From the NCBI RefSeq assembly GCF_017873235.1, contig NZ_JAGGJZ010000003.1, positions 124,001 to 188,000 of the forward strand: a stretch of 64,000 nt of DNA, read 5' to 3'. The DNA comes from Clostridium moniliforme (GTDB taxonomy: Bacteria; Bacillota; Clostridia; Clostridiales; Clostridiaceae). Shown here piece after piece: positions 56,892 through 64,000 of the stretch (within the stretch, counting starts at the first letter, position 1; every line of letters begins with the position of its first letter). The position numbers and the translations under genes are program-made. Under the pieces are notes generated by a model. The model was given only the letters and a program-made list of their open reading frames with translations. It was not told where the DNA came from and ran no database searches.

Positions 56892-57527
56892 ATGGTAGAA
56901 TATGAAAAAATTGGGTTGTACCGTATAGATATTGATTATGTTAAATATTTACATGATAAAGATTCACAGGTATTTTATACATCACAAGATAATTATTATA
57001 AAAAACCTTATTTAGGTTTAATTGCAAATTTAAATGGATATAAATATTGTATACCCTTGACTTCAAGGAAACCTCATCATAGGAATTGGAAAAATGTAAC
57101 CCCACATAACTATATAATTTATGAGATAGTTAAAAAACGAGAACTACAACATGGAGATATTTACAAACAGTTAGGTAACACAGATAAGTATAAAAAGATT
57201 TTATCTGTATTAGAAATTAGGAAAATGATACCAGTCAAAAATGGTCTTTATAAATATATTGATTTTAATGAAATAGATAATTCGGATGGGTATAGAGATT
57301 TACTATATAAAGAGTATAATTTTATCAAGAAAATAAAAAATAGTATATTAAGTAAAGCTGAAAAACTATATAATGATCAAATTAATACTGGAATAATTGG
57401 TAAATGTTATTGTAATTTTAGTATATTAGAAGAAGCAATGAAAAATTATAGAGTTATATCAGATGCAGAACTTGAAGTAGCAGTAACAGATATAAAAAAA
57501 TCAACAGATAAACAAAAAACTAAATAA
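56892..57527 (+). CDS. toxN: Type III toxin-antitoxin endoribonuclease, ToxN/AbiQ family
   Basis: 211 aa. Matches the family along its length: YVKYLHDKDSQV, KPYLGLIANLNGYKYCIPLTSRK with the catalytic TSxK set (T57, S58, K60), LYKYIDFNEI, YRDLLYKEYNFIKKIKNSILSKAEKLY, and CNFSILEEAMKNYR near the end. The enzyme cleaves mRNA at A-rich sites and is held by the upstream repeat RNA; such loci abort phage infection. It is somewhat longer than the about 170-aa ToxN, with an insert near residues 60-80 and a Lys-rich tail. AAGGGGAAATACT precedes the ATG. Confidence 0.9.
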   Translation: MVEYEKIGLYRIDIDYVKYLHDKDSQVFYTSQDNYYKKPYLGLIANLNGYKYCIPLTSRKPHHRNWKNVTPHNYIIYEIVKKRELQHGDIYKQLGNTDKYKKILSVLEIRKMIPVKNGLYKYIDFNEIDNSDGYRDLLYKEYNFIKKIKNSILSKAEKLYNDQINTGIIGKCYCNFSILEEAMKNYRVISDAELEVAVTDIKKSTDKQKTK

Positions 57528-57539
57528 AATAGTACATAT

Positions 57540-57569
57540 GAACTTAGTGGACAAGCTAAGTTCTTTTTT
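57540..57569 (+). terminator. Terminator after toxN
   Basis: GAACTTAG / CTAAGTTC with six T. Closes the ToxIN unit. Confidence 0.85.
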
Positions 57570-57818
57570 ATGTCTAAAATTAAAGGTTTCAGGTGTAATC
57601 CTACACCTTACACCTCGTTATGGTGGAAGTAAGAGTAAATAACTTTTATTTCCATTCTTAGAAATTTAAATTATTGTTAAACCATAGGCTGGATGGATTT
57701 GGTCAGTCCATTCAACCCTCCTTTCAATATCAGGTTTTGGATTTTTATTAAAAAAATAGGGGTGAAATTCCCCTAAAAACTATTAAAAAATATAATTAAG
57801 CGAAGGAGCTGTGCATAA
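57570..57818 (+). other. Non-coding leader with three hairpins
   Basis: AGGTGTAA / TTACACCT (57591-57615), TGGATGGA / TCCATTCA (near 57690-57715), and AGGGG / CCCCT near 57758-57774, ahead of the next gene. No ORF. Probably the 5' leader of the 57819 gene with regulatory folding. Confidence 0.4.
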
Positions 57819-58286
57819 ATGGAAATTAAAAAAATAGAAAAAGAAGTAAGTAAAATATTTAGTCTTTATAATTCAGCAGAAGAAAGCGAATATAAAGTAA
57901 CTATTAGTAAAGAAAAAGATGGATATAAGTTTAATCTTATAGATGTTGAGTTTTATGATTTAGAATATAATTTTTTCTGTCAAGGAAATCCAGTAAATGA
58001 GGATGAATTACTTTATGGATTTATAAAAGATATTTATGATAAAGAGATAAATTATAGAAATAAATTTATTAAAGAAACTTATAATTTCTTATATAGAAAA
58101 GCTAGAAGTTTAAATTTATGGTTAAAAAGAAATAATACCAAAAAAGTTAATGAAATTAATGAAGAAATAGCTTTTAGATATGAGGAAAATGAAAAAATGA
58201 AATCAAAAATAAATGAATATAAAAATCTAATTAATATTTTATATTCTATCAAAAATCAATATGATAATACAGAAGGATTAGATTAA
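57819..58286 (+). CDS. Hypothetical protein, 155 aa
   Basis: ATG with GAAGGAGCTG upstream. Two parts: an alpha/beta N-terminus (EYKVTISKEKDGYKFNLIDVEFYDLEYNFF) and a C-terminal helical hairpin (RKARSLNLWLKRNNTKKVNEINEEIAFRYEENEKMKSK). Not recognised. First gene of a run of small unknown genes. Confidence 0.6.
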   Translation: MEIKKIEKEVSKIFSLYNSAEESEYKVTISKEKDGYKFNLIDVEFYDLEYNFFCQGNPVNEDELLYGFIKDIYDKEINYRNKFIKETYNFLYRKARSLNLWLKRNNTKKVNEINEEIAFRYEENEKMKSKINEYKNLINILYSIKNQYDNTEGLD

Positions 58287-58304
58287 TTTTCTAGTCCTTT
58301 TTTA

Positions 58305-58436
58305 TATAATTAACATTAAAGAGCGGATAATTAAATAAAATAAACCTCCTTTTAATTTATTTTTTATTCCTAAGTTTTTTAAATTAAACTAATTCAAATC
58401 TTACAGTTTGTTGTCCGCTCTTTAATGTTAATTATA
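58305..58436. repeat. 132-bp cassette bounded by perfect 23-bp inverted repeats
   Basis: Left arm 58305-58327 (contains TTAACATTAAAGAGCGGA) and right arm 58414-58436 (its exact complement), 86 bp between. The inner part is AT-rich; on the - strand it holds AAAAGGAGGTTTA, a ribosome-site-like word, but no ORF. It could be a MITE-like element, a structured RNA or a protein site. No clear target duplication was seen. Confidence 0.6.
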
Positions 58437-58479
58437 AAATTTAATAAATAAATTAAAGGAAAAATAGGAGTGATTAATT

Positions 58480-58736
58480 ATGTTAGATGTAGATAACATG
58501 AATTTAAAAGATTTTTATGACTAAGAACATTAGATCAGAGTATAGAAGAATTACAAGAACTTATTACAATTAATAAAAAAGAATTTTTACATATTTTATT
58601 AGAATATAAAGAATATAAAAGATTATATTCTGATGATGGTGAGATATTATGTAGCTTTACAATGGATAATAAATACAATTTTACAGGAAGAATATTTGTA
58701 AAAAATAATAAAGTTATAGATTTAATTGCAATGTAG
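58480..58736 (+). pseudogene. Frameshifted paralogue of the downstream 87-aa protein
   Basis: ATG 58480 after AATAGGAGTGATTA gives MLDVDNMNLKDFYD then a stop. One base later in frame the sequence continues as RTLDQSIEELQELI...GRIFVKNNKVIDLIAM, ending at 58736. The joined protein aligns with that of the 58898 gene (DFIGYIFIKNNKIIDVVEYI end, DLNELDLEED start). One missing base explains the break. A sequencing error or programmed shift cannot be excluded. Confidence 0.6.
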
Positions 58737-58746
58737 GAGGAGTAAT

Positions 58747-58842
58747 TTGGAAGAATACATAAAAATTAAAAAGAAAATGAGATTTTTAGATAAAAAGATA
58801 ATAGAAAAAAGAAAGAAAAATATATTAGAATATCTTAATTAA
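58747..58842 (+). CDS. Very small basic ORF, 31 aa
   Basis: TTG 58747 just after GGAGGAG. MEEYIKIKKKMRFLDKKIIE and 11 more residues; a Lys-rich helix. It fits the tight gene packing here but has little independent support. Confidence 0.35.
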   Translation: MEEYIKIKKKMRFLDKKIIEKRKKNILEYLN

Positions 58843-58897
58843 AATACTCGTAAATGATTATTAATTAAATATAAAAGCTAAAGGGAGTTGAAGGATT

Positions 58898-59161
58898 ATG
58901 TTGAAAGGAATGGATTTAAATGAGTTAGATTTAGAGGAGGATAAATTTAAAACAATTGATGATTCTATAAAAGAAATAAAAGAATCAATAAGAAATAATA
59001 ATGAAAATTTTGAAATAGAATTAGAAGATATGTTGCAATATAAAAATAAATTTGGTGGTGATTGTACAATCGCTTGGATGGACGGAAATAATGATATGGA
59101 TTTTATTGGATATATATTTATTAAAAATAATAAGATTATAGATGTAGTAGAGTACATATAA
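58898..59161 (+). CDS. Hypothetical protein, 87 aa (intact paralogue)
   Basis: AAAGGGAGTTG upstream. Acidic helical N-terminus (MDLNELDLEEDKFKTIDDSIKEIKESI) and a C-terminal beta part (GGDCTIAWMDGNNDMDFIGYIFIKNNKIID). Paralogue of the broken gene 160 bases upstream, so a local duplication occurred. Its stop overlaps the next start (TAATG). Confidence 0.6.
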   Translation: MLKGMDLNELDLEEDKFKTIDDSIKEIKESIRNNNENFEIELEDMLQYKNKFGGDCTIAWMDGNNDMDFIGYIFIKNNKIIDVVEYI

Positions 59162-59502
59162 TGCAAGATAATATTTTTAAAATGATGGAAGAAGATTATA
59201 ACAATTTTATTTTACATAAGATTTTAGATACTTTAGTATCATTTAAATATTTTATAAAACATAAAGTTAGTTATTTAATCTTAGAAAATAATAAGATATT
59301 TTATAGCTATCAATTTAAAGGTAAAGATAAGATTACAACTATTGTAAGTTATAAAAATTTTAAAGATTTAAGCAATAGTTATAATAAATGTTTAAATAAG
59401 AATATGCAAGTTATTATGTCATATTCAAGCAATAAATTTAATGATTATAGTAGCAATTATATTTTAATCTTAAAAAGTAATATTGATTTATATAAAAAAT
59501 AA
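59161..59502 (+). CDS. Hypothetical protein, 113 aa
   Basis: Coupled to the preceding gene by a TAATG overlap. Soluble, Lys/Asn/Tyr-rich, with alternating strands (VSYLILENNKIFYSYQFKGKDKITTIVSYK). No motif recognised. Confidence 0.55.
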   Translation: MQDNIFKMMEEDYNNFILHKILDTLVSFKYFIKHKVSYLILENNKIFYSYQFKGKDKITTIVSYKNFKDLSNSYNKCLNKNMQVIMSYSSNKFNDYSSNYILILKSNIDLYKK

Positions 59503-59534
59503 AATTTTAGAATTAATTCAAGGAGGATTTATAT

Positions 59535-59753
59535 ATGAATAAAGATTTTAAAAATTATAAAAATGTAGAAAAGGAAGGTAATATAGATATGAAATTAAAT
59601 ATTAAAGTAGATAAAAGAGAGTTAGAAGAAACTTTAGATTTATTAAAACAAATTAAAGAAGAAGTAAGAGAGATAAATGAATTAATGATAAATTCTGAGC
59701 CTAATCCTTATGATCCATTTGATGCTATTGCAAGAGTTATGGAGGTAAGATAA
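59535..59753 (+). CDS. Hypothetical protein, 72 aa
   Basis: AAGGAGGATTTATAT before the ATG. Middle part LNIKVDKRELEETLDLLKQIKEEVREINELM is one long amphipathic helix; the end is NPYDPFDAIARVMEVR. Similar small helical proteins are common in phages, function unknown. Confidence 0.55.
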   Translation: MNKDFKNYKNVEKEGNIDMKLNIKVDKRELEETLDLLKQIKEEVREINELMINSEPNPYDPFDAIARVMEVR

Positions 59754-59755
59754 AA

Positions 59756-59893
59756 ATGGACTTAGAAGAATTTAAAAAGTTTGTTGAGTTAGAAAAGGAA
59801 AATGAAAGATTTAAAACTAGAAATAGAAAGTTAAATAAAGAGAATAAAAAATTAAAATCTATATTAAAGAGTAAGAATAAAAATCAAAAATAG
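59756..59893 (+). CDS. Small coiled-coil protein, 45 aa
   Basis: ATG 59756, 2 bases after the previous stop, with GGAGGTAAG inside the previous gene. MDLEEFKKFVELEKENERFK then NRKLNKENKKLKSILKSK; a basic leucine-zipper-like helix. Confidence 0.5.
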   Translation: MDLEEFKKFVELEKENERFKTRNRKLNKENKKLKSILKSKNKNQK

Positions 59894-59906
59894 GAGGATT
59901 AATTAA

Positions 59907-60107
59907 ATGATAAAAATAAAAATGGAAAACGGTGATGAATTTATAAAAAATACAACTAGAGAGGAATTCATAGAGAATGAATTACACTATTATGTAAAGA
60001 TACCCATTGGTGATGAAATGAAAGTACAAAGAAGGGGACTATATAAATTAAATAATAATGTAACAATTAATATAGATCAAATAAGTTCTATAGAAGATAT
60101 AAAGTAA
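59907..60107 (+). CDS. Hypothetical protein, 66 aa
   Basis: TAGGAGGATTAATTA before the ATG. Beta-rich (MIKIKMENGDEFIKN, VQRRGLYKLNNNVTINIDQISSI), with the look of a small DUF-type phage barrel. No family named with confidence. Confidence 0.55.
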   Translation: MIKIKMENGDEFIKNTTREEFIENELHYYVKIPIGDEMKVQRRGLYKLNNNVTINIDQISSIEDIK

Positions 60108-60170
60108 TATGTAGACAAATAACTTTTTATGTGAAATAATTTAAGTGTATTTAAATAAGGAGTCTTGCTT

Positions 60171-60896
60171 ATGGATAATAAAGAAATAAAGAAGAATGCT
60201 AGAATTATTATTGCAAATAAGAAGTTTAATGTTATATTGTTTACTTTTTTTATAGAAATAATTTTTTTTATAATAGGAGTATTTTTTGTATATAGTACAA
60301 TTCATTATAAATTTAATTATTATGTGATATTTATATTAATGTCTATATTAATTAATGTTAATATGATGATTACTATTGGAGTTTATTTAAATTTCGAAAG
60401 GTATAATAAATTTAATTTATATAATATTTTAAAAAGATGGAGGATTTGTTTAAAGTATTATATATTTAATATGTGTATATTACTAATTGTTAGGATACTT
60501 ACATTTGTATTTTTAAGTGCTTTTATTATATTTGGATCTCCATTAATATTTTCAGCATTATCAAAGTCTTGGATAGATATATTGGTGAATGCACTAACAA
60601 TAATTCTAACTATGTATATAACTATAATATTAAATTTAACTTATTTCCCAGTTATATATTTATTATTTCATGATAATAGTTTAAGTGAATCCGTTAGGAA
60701 ATCTAAAAATTTAATGTATAAAAAGAAAAAGAAATTATTTATATTGAAATTATCATTTATAAAATGGTTTGTATTAGGATTTTTAACTCTAGGGATTGCC
60801 TTTCTAATAGCAATACCTTATTATAATATATCTTTAATTATTTTTTATAATAATTTAATTTGCGATAATGAAGAAAAATTAATTGAGATTGAATAG
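60171..60896 (+). CDS. DUF975-like integral membrane protein
   Basis: About 241 aa from ATG 60171 (AAGGAG eight bases upstream). Five to six transmembrane helices. The C-terminal block SVRKSKNLMYKKKKKLFILKLSFIKWFVLGFLTLGIAFLIAIPYYNISLIIFYNNL matches the DUF975 pattern (KESxxLMKG..L...LSFIGW..L..LTLGIGFL). Function unknown. Odd cargo for a phage, possibly a lysogenic conversion gene. Confidence 0.7.
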   Translation: MDNKEIKKNARIIIANKKFNVILFTFFIEIIFFIIGVFFVYSTIHYKFNYYVIFILMSILINVNMMITIGVYLNFERYNKFNLYNILKRWRICLKYYIFNMCILLIVRILTFVFLSAFIIFGSPLIFSALSKSWIDILVNALTIILTMYITIILNLTYFPVIYLLFHDNSLSESVRKSKNLMYKKKKKLFILKLSFIKWFVLGFLTLGIAFLIAIPYYNISLIIFYNNLICDNEEKLIEIE

Positions 60897-60945
60897 ATTA
60901 AATATAAAAATATTTTTAGGATAATATAAATAAAGTATTTATATT

Positions 60946-60974
60946 GAACTTAGTACAAGCTAGGTTCTTTTTTA
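60946..60974 (+). terminator. Terminator after the DUF975-like gene
   Basis: GAACTTAG / CTAGGTTC (one G-U) followed by six T. Nearly the same sequence as the terminator after toxN. Confidence 0.78.
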
Positions 60975-60983
60975 TGCTCTAAA

Positions 60984-61212
60984 TTAAGGGATAGTCATAG
61001 TATCTTAAAGTATTATTCCTTAGTTACACCTTTAAATGGGGTATCACTTGAAGTTTTACCATCCATGAATTTACCAGTTGAGCTATCTCTTTTTGTCCAA
61101 ATACCTGTTTTAGGGTTATATGTTTGAGTTCTTAATTTTACTGCACCTTTTCTACTACCTTTACCTGTATTCTTAGCCATTATATCAGATCCTTTCTTTA
61201 ACTATCCCTTAA
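60984..61212. repeat. 12-bp inverted repeats flanking the small - strand gene
   Basis: TTAAGGGATAGT at 60984-60995 and ACTATCCCTTAA at 61201-61212 bracket the 55-aa gene exactly. The - strand mRNA would carry both arms, so its 5' and 3' ends could pair. Confidence 0.5.
61013..61180 (-). CDS. Small basic conserved protein, 55 aa
   Basis: ATG at 61180 on - after AAAGGATCTGATATA. MAKNTGKGSRKGAVKLRTQT, YNPKTGIWTKRDSSTGKFMD, ending DTPFKGVTKE. This Gly/Lys/Thr-rich family is widespread in bacteria and mobile elements; no function known to me. The gene opposes all its neighbours and lies inside a 12-bp inverted repeat pair, suggesting a separate cassette. Confidence 0.65.
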   Translation of the reverse strand: MAKNTGKGSRKGAVKLRTQTYNPKTGIWTKRDSSTGKFMDGKTSSDTPFKGVTKE

Positions 61213-61268
61213 TAATAAATTCTATTTAGATTTAATAAAATCCTTCAAATTGAAAGAGGTGATTAGAT

Positions 61269-61730
61269 ATAGCAATATTAAAACAATGTAGTTTTCATGG
61301 ATGCACTAAGATAGTCAAGGAAGGTGTAAAGTTTTGTGAATATCATCAGAATAAATATGATAAAGAACAAAAAGAAAAGTATAAAGAATATAAAAGAAGA
61401 AGGATGCATAATGAGGAGCAAAAGAAATTTCAAAAATTTTATTCTAGTAAACAGTGGAAATGTATAAGGGAGTTAGCTATTAATGATACATTGGGAATAG
61501 ATATAATTAACTATTACAAGTTTAATAGAATAACTGCAGGAAAAATTGTTCATCATATAGTTGAATTAAATGAAGATTATAGCAAAAGATTAAATAGAGA
61601 TAATCTTATATATTTAACAGAGAGTAATCATAAATTTGTACATAAAGAATATTGCAAAGGTAATAAAGCTAATATGCAAGAACTATTATTAAGTTTGAAA
61701 TTAAAATTTATGGAAGAGTTTAATTTATAG
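61269..61730 (+). CDS. HNH endonuclease with N-terminal zinc site, likely AUA start
   Basis: 153 aa if read from ATA 61269, which lies 7 bases after AGAGG; an in-frame stop at 61260 leaves no ATG, GTG or TTG before ATG 61404. The stretch ILKQCSFHGCTKIVKEGVKFCEYHQNKY has the CxxxxC...CxxH zinc motif usual at the start of this family, so ATG 61404 would cut it off. The HNH core is VHHIVELNEDYSKRLNRDNLIYLTESNHKFVHKEY. Phage HNH proteins beside terminase help DNA cleavage in packaging. Confidence 0.8.
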   Translation: MAILKQCSFHGCTKIVKEGVKFCEYHQNKYDKEQKEKYKEYKRRRMHNEEQKKFQKFYSSKQWKCIRELAINDTLGIDIINYYKFNRITAGKIVHHIVELNEDYSKRLNRDNLIYLTESNHKFVHKEYCKGNKANMQELLLSLKLKFMEEFNL

Positions 61731-61847
61731 AAGTTGGGGAGTCAAAAAAGTTTTAATGAAATAAGAAAAGTCCACGGTTCGTAATCTTCTGTAAGTTTTT
61801 TTACACTTTTTTTAGATAGTGGGGGTATAGAAAGGGGGATTATAATA

Positions 61848-62234
61848 TTGAATAAATTTAATTGTCCAAAAAATTTAGATAAAGAAGCAAAAAAAGAATG
61901 GAAAAGAGTTATTAAACTTTTTGTAGAAGAAAAAAAAGAGATTTCAGAAAAAGACATAAAAGCACTAGAAAGATATTGTGCAAGTTATTCAGACATTATA
62001 AAATTTTCAAAATTATTAGAAGAAAAAGGATATTTAATTTATAGTCCTAATGGTTATCCTCAACAACATCCATACTGCCAATTAAAGAAAAATGCAGAAC
62101 AAGAGATGAGAAATTGGATGAAAGAATTAGGACTAACTCCAGCAGCTAGGGCAAGAATGAACAAGAATAAAATTGTTAATTGTGATATTGATGATACTGA
62201 AACCAAAGATATGGAGAAGTTATTCAATGATTAA
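61848..62234 (+). CDS. terS: Phage terminase small subunit, P27 family
   Basis: 128 aa, TTG start after AAAGGGGGATTATAA. Conserved KALERYCASYSDIIKFSKLLEEKGYLI, PNGYPQQHPYCQLKKNAEQEMRNWMKELGLTPAARARM is the P27 (Terminase_4) signature. Recognises phage DNA and loads the large subunit. The G-rich stretch just upstream (61820-61840) may be near the packaging site. Confidence 0.92.
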   Translation: MNKFNCPKNLDKEAKKEWKRVIKLFVEEKKEISEKDIKALERYCASYSDIIKFSKLLEEKGYLIYSPNGYPQQHPYCQLKKNAEQEMRNWMKELGLTPAARARMNKNKIVNCDIDDTETKDMEKLFND

Positions 62235-63894
62235 CCAGAAATTATTAGATCAATTGATAGAAAAAAATAAAATTAATCAAAGCTTTATGCTAGATAAAAT
62301 AAATAAACAGATGGAAGAAAAGTGGAACGATGATAAATATTATTTTGATACAGTAGAGTGTAAAAAGATATATAAATACATAAGTTTATTAAAAAATGAT
62401 AAAGGAACTTCAAGAAAGTTTAAAATACTTAGATTTCAATTTGAGATAATAGTTGAGATTTTATGTGTTAAAAGAAAAAAAGATAATTTGAGAAGATTTA
62501 GAGAAGCTCATATAAATGTTGCAAGAAAAAATTCTAAGTCTTTTTTAGTTGGAATTATTATGAGTTATATATTCTTTATGCAAAAAAATATATTTGGTGC
62601 TTTATTTATTATAACTGGTAATACAACTAAACAAGCTACAGAACTTTACAATACTTTTAAATGTTTTGTTAATAGTAATAAAGCATTAAGAAGAAGATGT
62701 AAAATTACAGATTCAAAAAAAGAAATTATAAGAAAAGATAATCAAAATAAATTAATAGTTCTTAGTAATGATGGTGGAGGAGCTGATAGTTATTCTGTGT
62801 ACAGTTTTGCATGTGATGAAGTACATGAATATAAATCAGATGAAATTTATGGAAAGTTGAAGACAGGTACTGGTCAATGGGATGAGCCTTTGGCAATTAC
62901 ATTAACTACCGCAAGTTCTGGAGAAAATAAATTCAACTTAGAAATGCAATTATATACAGTGGCTAAAAATATAGAAGAAGGAAAAGGAGAAGATGAAACT
63001 TTTTATTATAAAATATATGAAGCTGATAAAGAGTGTGAAATTGATGATGTAAGGCAATGGTTTAAAGCAAATCCAGCATTAGGATTATTTAGAAAAATAG
63101 ATGATATAGTGAATTTATGTAATAGAGTTAAATTAATGCCACTTCAAGAAAATATGTTTAGAAGAATGTTTTTAAATCAACATGTAGCAACAGATCATAT
63201 TAAAAATGCAATTAACATGGAATTGTGGGAACAATGTATACAAGACATAAAAATAGAAGATTTTGAAGGAGAAAAATGTTGGTGTGGATTAGATTTATCT
63301 TCTCAGCATGATATTACTGCATTTGTGCAAGTATTTTATAGAGAACATGATGATAAATACTATGTATTTCCACATTTATTTACTGCTAGAGATACAGTGA
63401 TAGAAAGAGAAGAAAAAGACAAAAATCCATATAGCACATGGATAAAAAATGGTGAGTTAATAGCAACCGAAGGAAGGTATATAAAGTTTAATGATATGTT
63501 GGATTACATGAATAATTTGAGTAATGAATATAATTTTGAAAAGCTTGGATATGATAGATATGGTAGTCCAACCATAATGAATGTGTTAGAAAGTGAATGG
63601 AATGTTGTTCCGTTAGGTCAAGGAACAGTAACTATGACTACATTTATAAAAGATTTTGAAAATCTGCTTATAGATAATAGAATTGTTATAGCTAAAAATA
63701 GTTTATTTGATTTTATGGCTAGTAATTGTGTTGCCGTTTATAATGAACAACTAGAATGTAAATATAGTAAAAAGAAATCTAAATTTAAAATTGATGGAAT
63801 AATATCTATGTTAATGGGATTAGGATTAGCTATTGAAGATAATGAAGTAGAACATTATAATCCGTTTAGTTCATTAGAAAAAATGGATTGGTAA
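62227..63894 (+). CDS. terL: Phage terminase large subunit
   Basis: 555 aa from ATG 62227, overlapping the small subunit stop by 8 bases (GGAG upstream). ATPase domain with the Walker A-like ARKNSKS (99-105) and Walker B FACDEVHEYKS (D197, E198); nuclease domain with LDLSSQHDITAF (D356, D361) and DRYGSPTIMN. The motor packages DNA into the prohead. Full length, so packaging is probably intact. Confidence 0.93.
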   Translation: MINQKLLDQLIEKNKINQSFMLDKINKQMEEKWNDDKYYFDTVECKKIYKYISLLKNDKGTSRKFKILRFQFEIIVEILCVKRKKDNLRRFREAHINVARKNSKSFLVGIIMSYIFFMQKNIFGALFIITGNTTKQATELYNTFKCFVNSNKALRRRCKITDSKKEIIRKDNQNKLIVLSNDGGGADSYSVYSFACDEVHEYKSDEIYGKLKTGTGQWDEPLAITLTTASSGENKFNLEMQLYTVAKNIEEGKGEDETFYYKIYEADKECEIDDVRQWFKANPALGLFRKIDDIVNLCNRVKLMPLQENMFRRMFLNQHVATDHIKNAINMELWEQCIQDIKIEDFEGEKCWCGLDLSSQHDITAFVQVFYREHDDKYYVFPHLFTARDTVIEREEKDKNPYSTWIKNGELIATEGRYIKFNDMLDYMNNLSNEYNFEKLGYDRYGSPTIMNVLESEWNVVPLGQGTVTMTTFIKDFENLLIDNRIVIAKNSLFDFMASNCVAVYNEQLECKYSKKKSKFKIDGIISMLMGLGLAIEDNEVEHYNPFSSLEKMDW

Positions 63895-63898
63895 GGAA

Positions 63899-64000
63899 GT
63901 GATTAAAATAAAAAATATATTCAAAAATTTTATAGGAAAGTTTAAACAGAAGTTATTTTTAGCAGATATGTTATTAATAATTTCTTTTTTTATGGTCTTT
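63899..64000 (+). CDS. Start of a small membrane protein gene (partial)
   Basis: AAGGAAGTGAT follows the terL stop; the frame reads IKNIFKNFIGKFKQKLFLAD then MLLIISFFMVF, a transmembrane helix, and runs off the right edge. GTG 63899 overlaps the ribosome site; ATA 63908 has correct spacing. Small membrane proteins often stand between terL and portal genes. Confidence 0.45.
   Translation, partial: MIKIKNIFKNFIGKFKQKLFLADMLLIISFFMVF

Noticed and set aside
42938-64000. Arbitrium (AimR/AimP) system, expected from SPbeta likeness
   Set aside because: No TPR-type regulator followed by a secreted pre-peptide was seen in the visible part of the element.

Overview
The window looks like the chromosome of a low-GC, endospore-forming Firmicute, most likely Clostridium sensu stricto. 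The basis is the very AT-rich codon use, strong AGGAGG-type ribosome sites, and the order of sporulation and cell-wall genes (spoVD-murE-murF-mraY-spoVE, spoIIIAA-AH, spoIVB-spo0A). The species cannot be fixed from the sequence alone.

Positions 1 to about 41.77 kb are ordinary conserved chromosome, nearly all on the + strand. In order: a peptidoglycan and division cluster (end of spoVD, murE, murF, mraY, spoVE/ftsW, ftsQ, two DUF881 genes around sbp, yggS, sepF, yggT, ylmH, divIVA); RNA and nucleotide genes (RluD-type pseudouridine synthase, pyrR, a THUMP methyltransferase, and rqcH on the - strand); dapF and a lipoprotein; a type IV pilus/competence-like pseudopilus operon (ATPase, platform protein, four prepilin-like proteins, PilN/PilO-like proteins); efp and a zinc-ribbon gene; the eight-gene spoIIIA operon; an Asp23 gene and nusB; folD-xseA-xseB-ispA-dxs-tlyA-nadK-argR-recN; then spoIVB and spo0A. 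spo0A has a sigma-H-type promoter overlapping an 0A box.

From about 41.8 kb to the end is an integrated mobile element, best read as the left part of a prophage. It starts with a tyrosine integrase immediately downstream of an intact spo0A and reaches HNH endonuclease, small terminase and large terminase at the right edge; the rest of the packaging and structural genes lie outside the window. In between are a divergent Cro/CI-like switch, many small unknown genes, a second XRE regulator, a multi-HTH protein, a ParB-domain protein, a 1011-residue RNA polymerase of the YonO/QDE-1 (eukaryotic RdRP-like) class carrying an SGEDFDGDGN catalytic loop, an SF2 helicase, and a type III toxin-antitoxin locus (two 52-bp antitoxin RNA repeats, terminator, ToxN-family endoribonuclease).

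The element is rich in non-coding structure: a 50-bp direct repeat with an array of about eight GGGATA-containing boxes in both orientations (43.88-44.20 kb); a symmetric array of six 18-bp boxes between convergent genes (45.82-46.16 kb); a strongly structured leader (46.8-47.0 kb); a promoter followed by two families of tandem stem-loops with no ORF (56.19-56.60 kb); a 32-residue hydrophobic peptide gene overlapped by an opposing terminator hairpin; and two cassettes bounded by inverted repeats. The most unusual unit is the ParB-like / RNA polymerase / helicase block followed by the stem-loop RNA and the ToxIN locus. I infer that the phage carries its own single-subunit transcriptase for a defined set of its genes, as SPbeta does with YonO.
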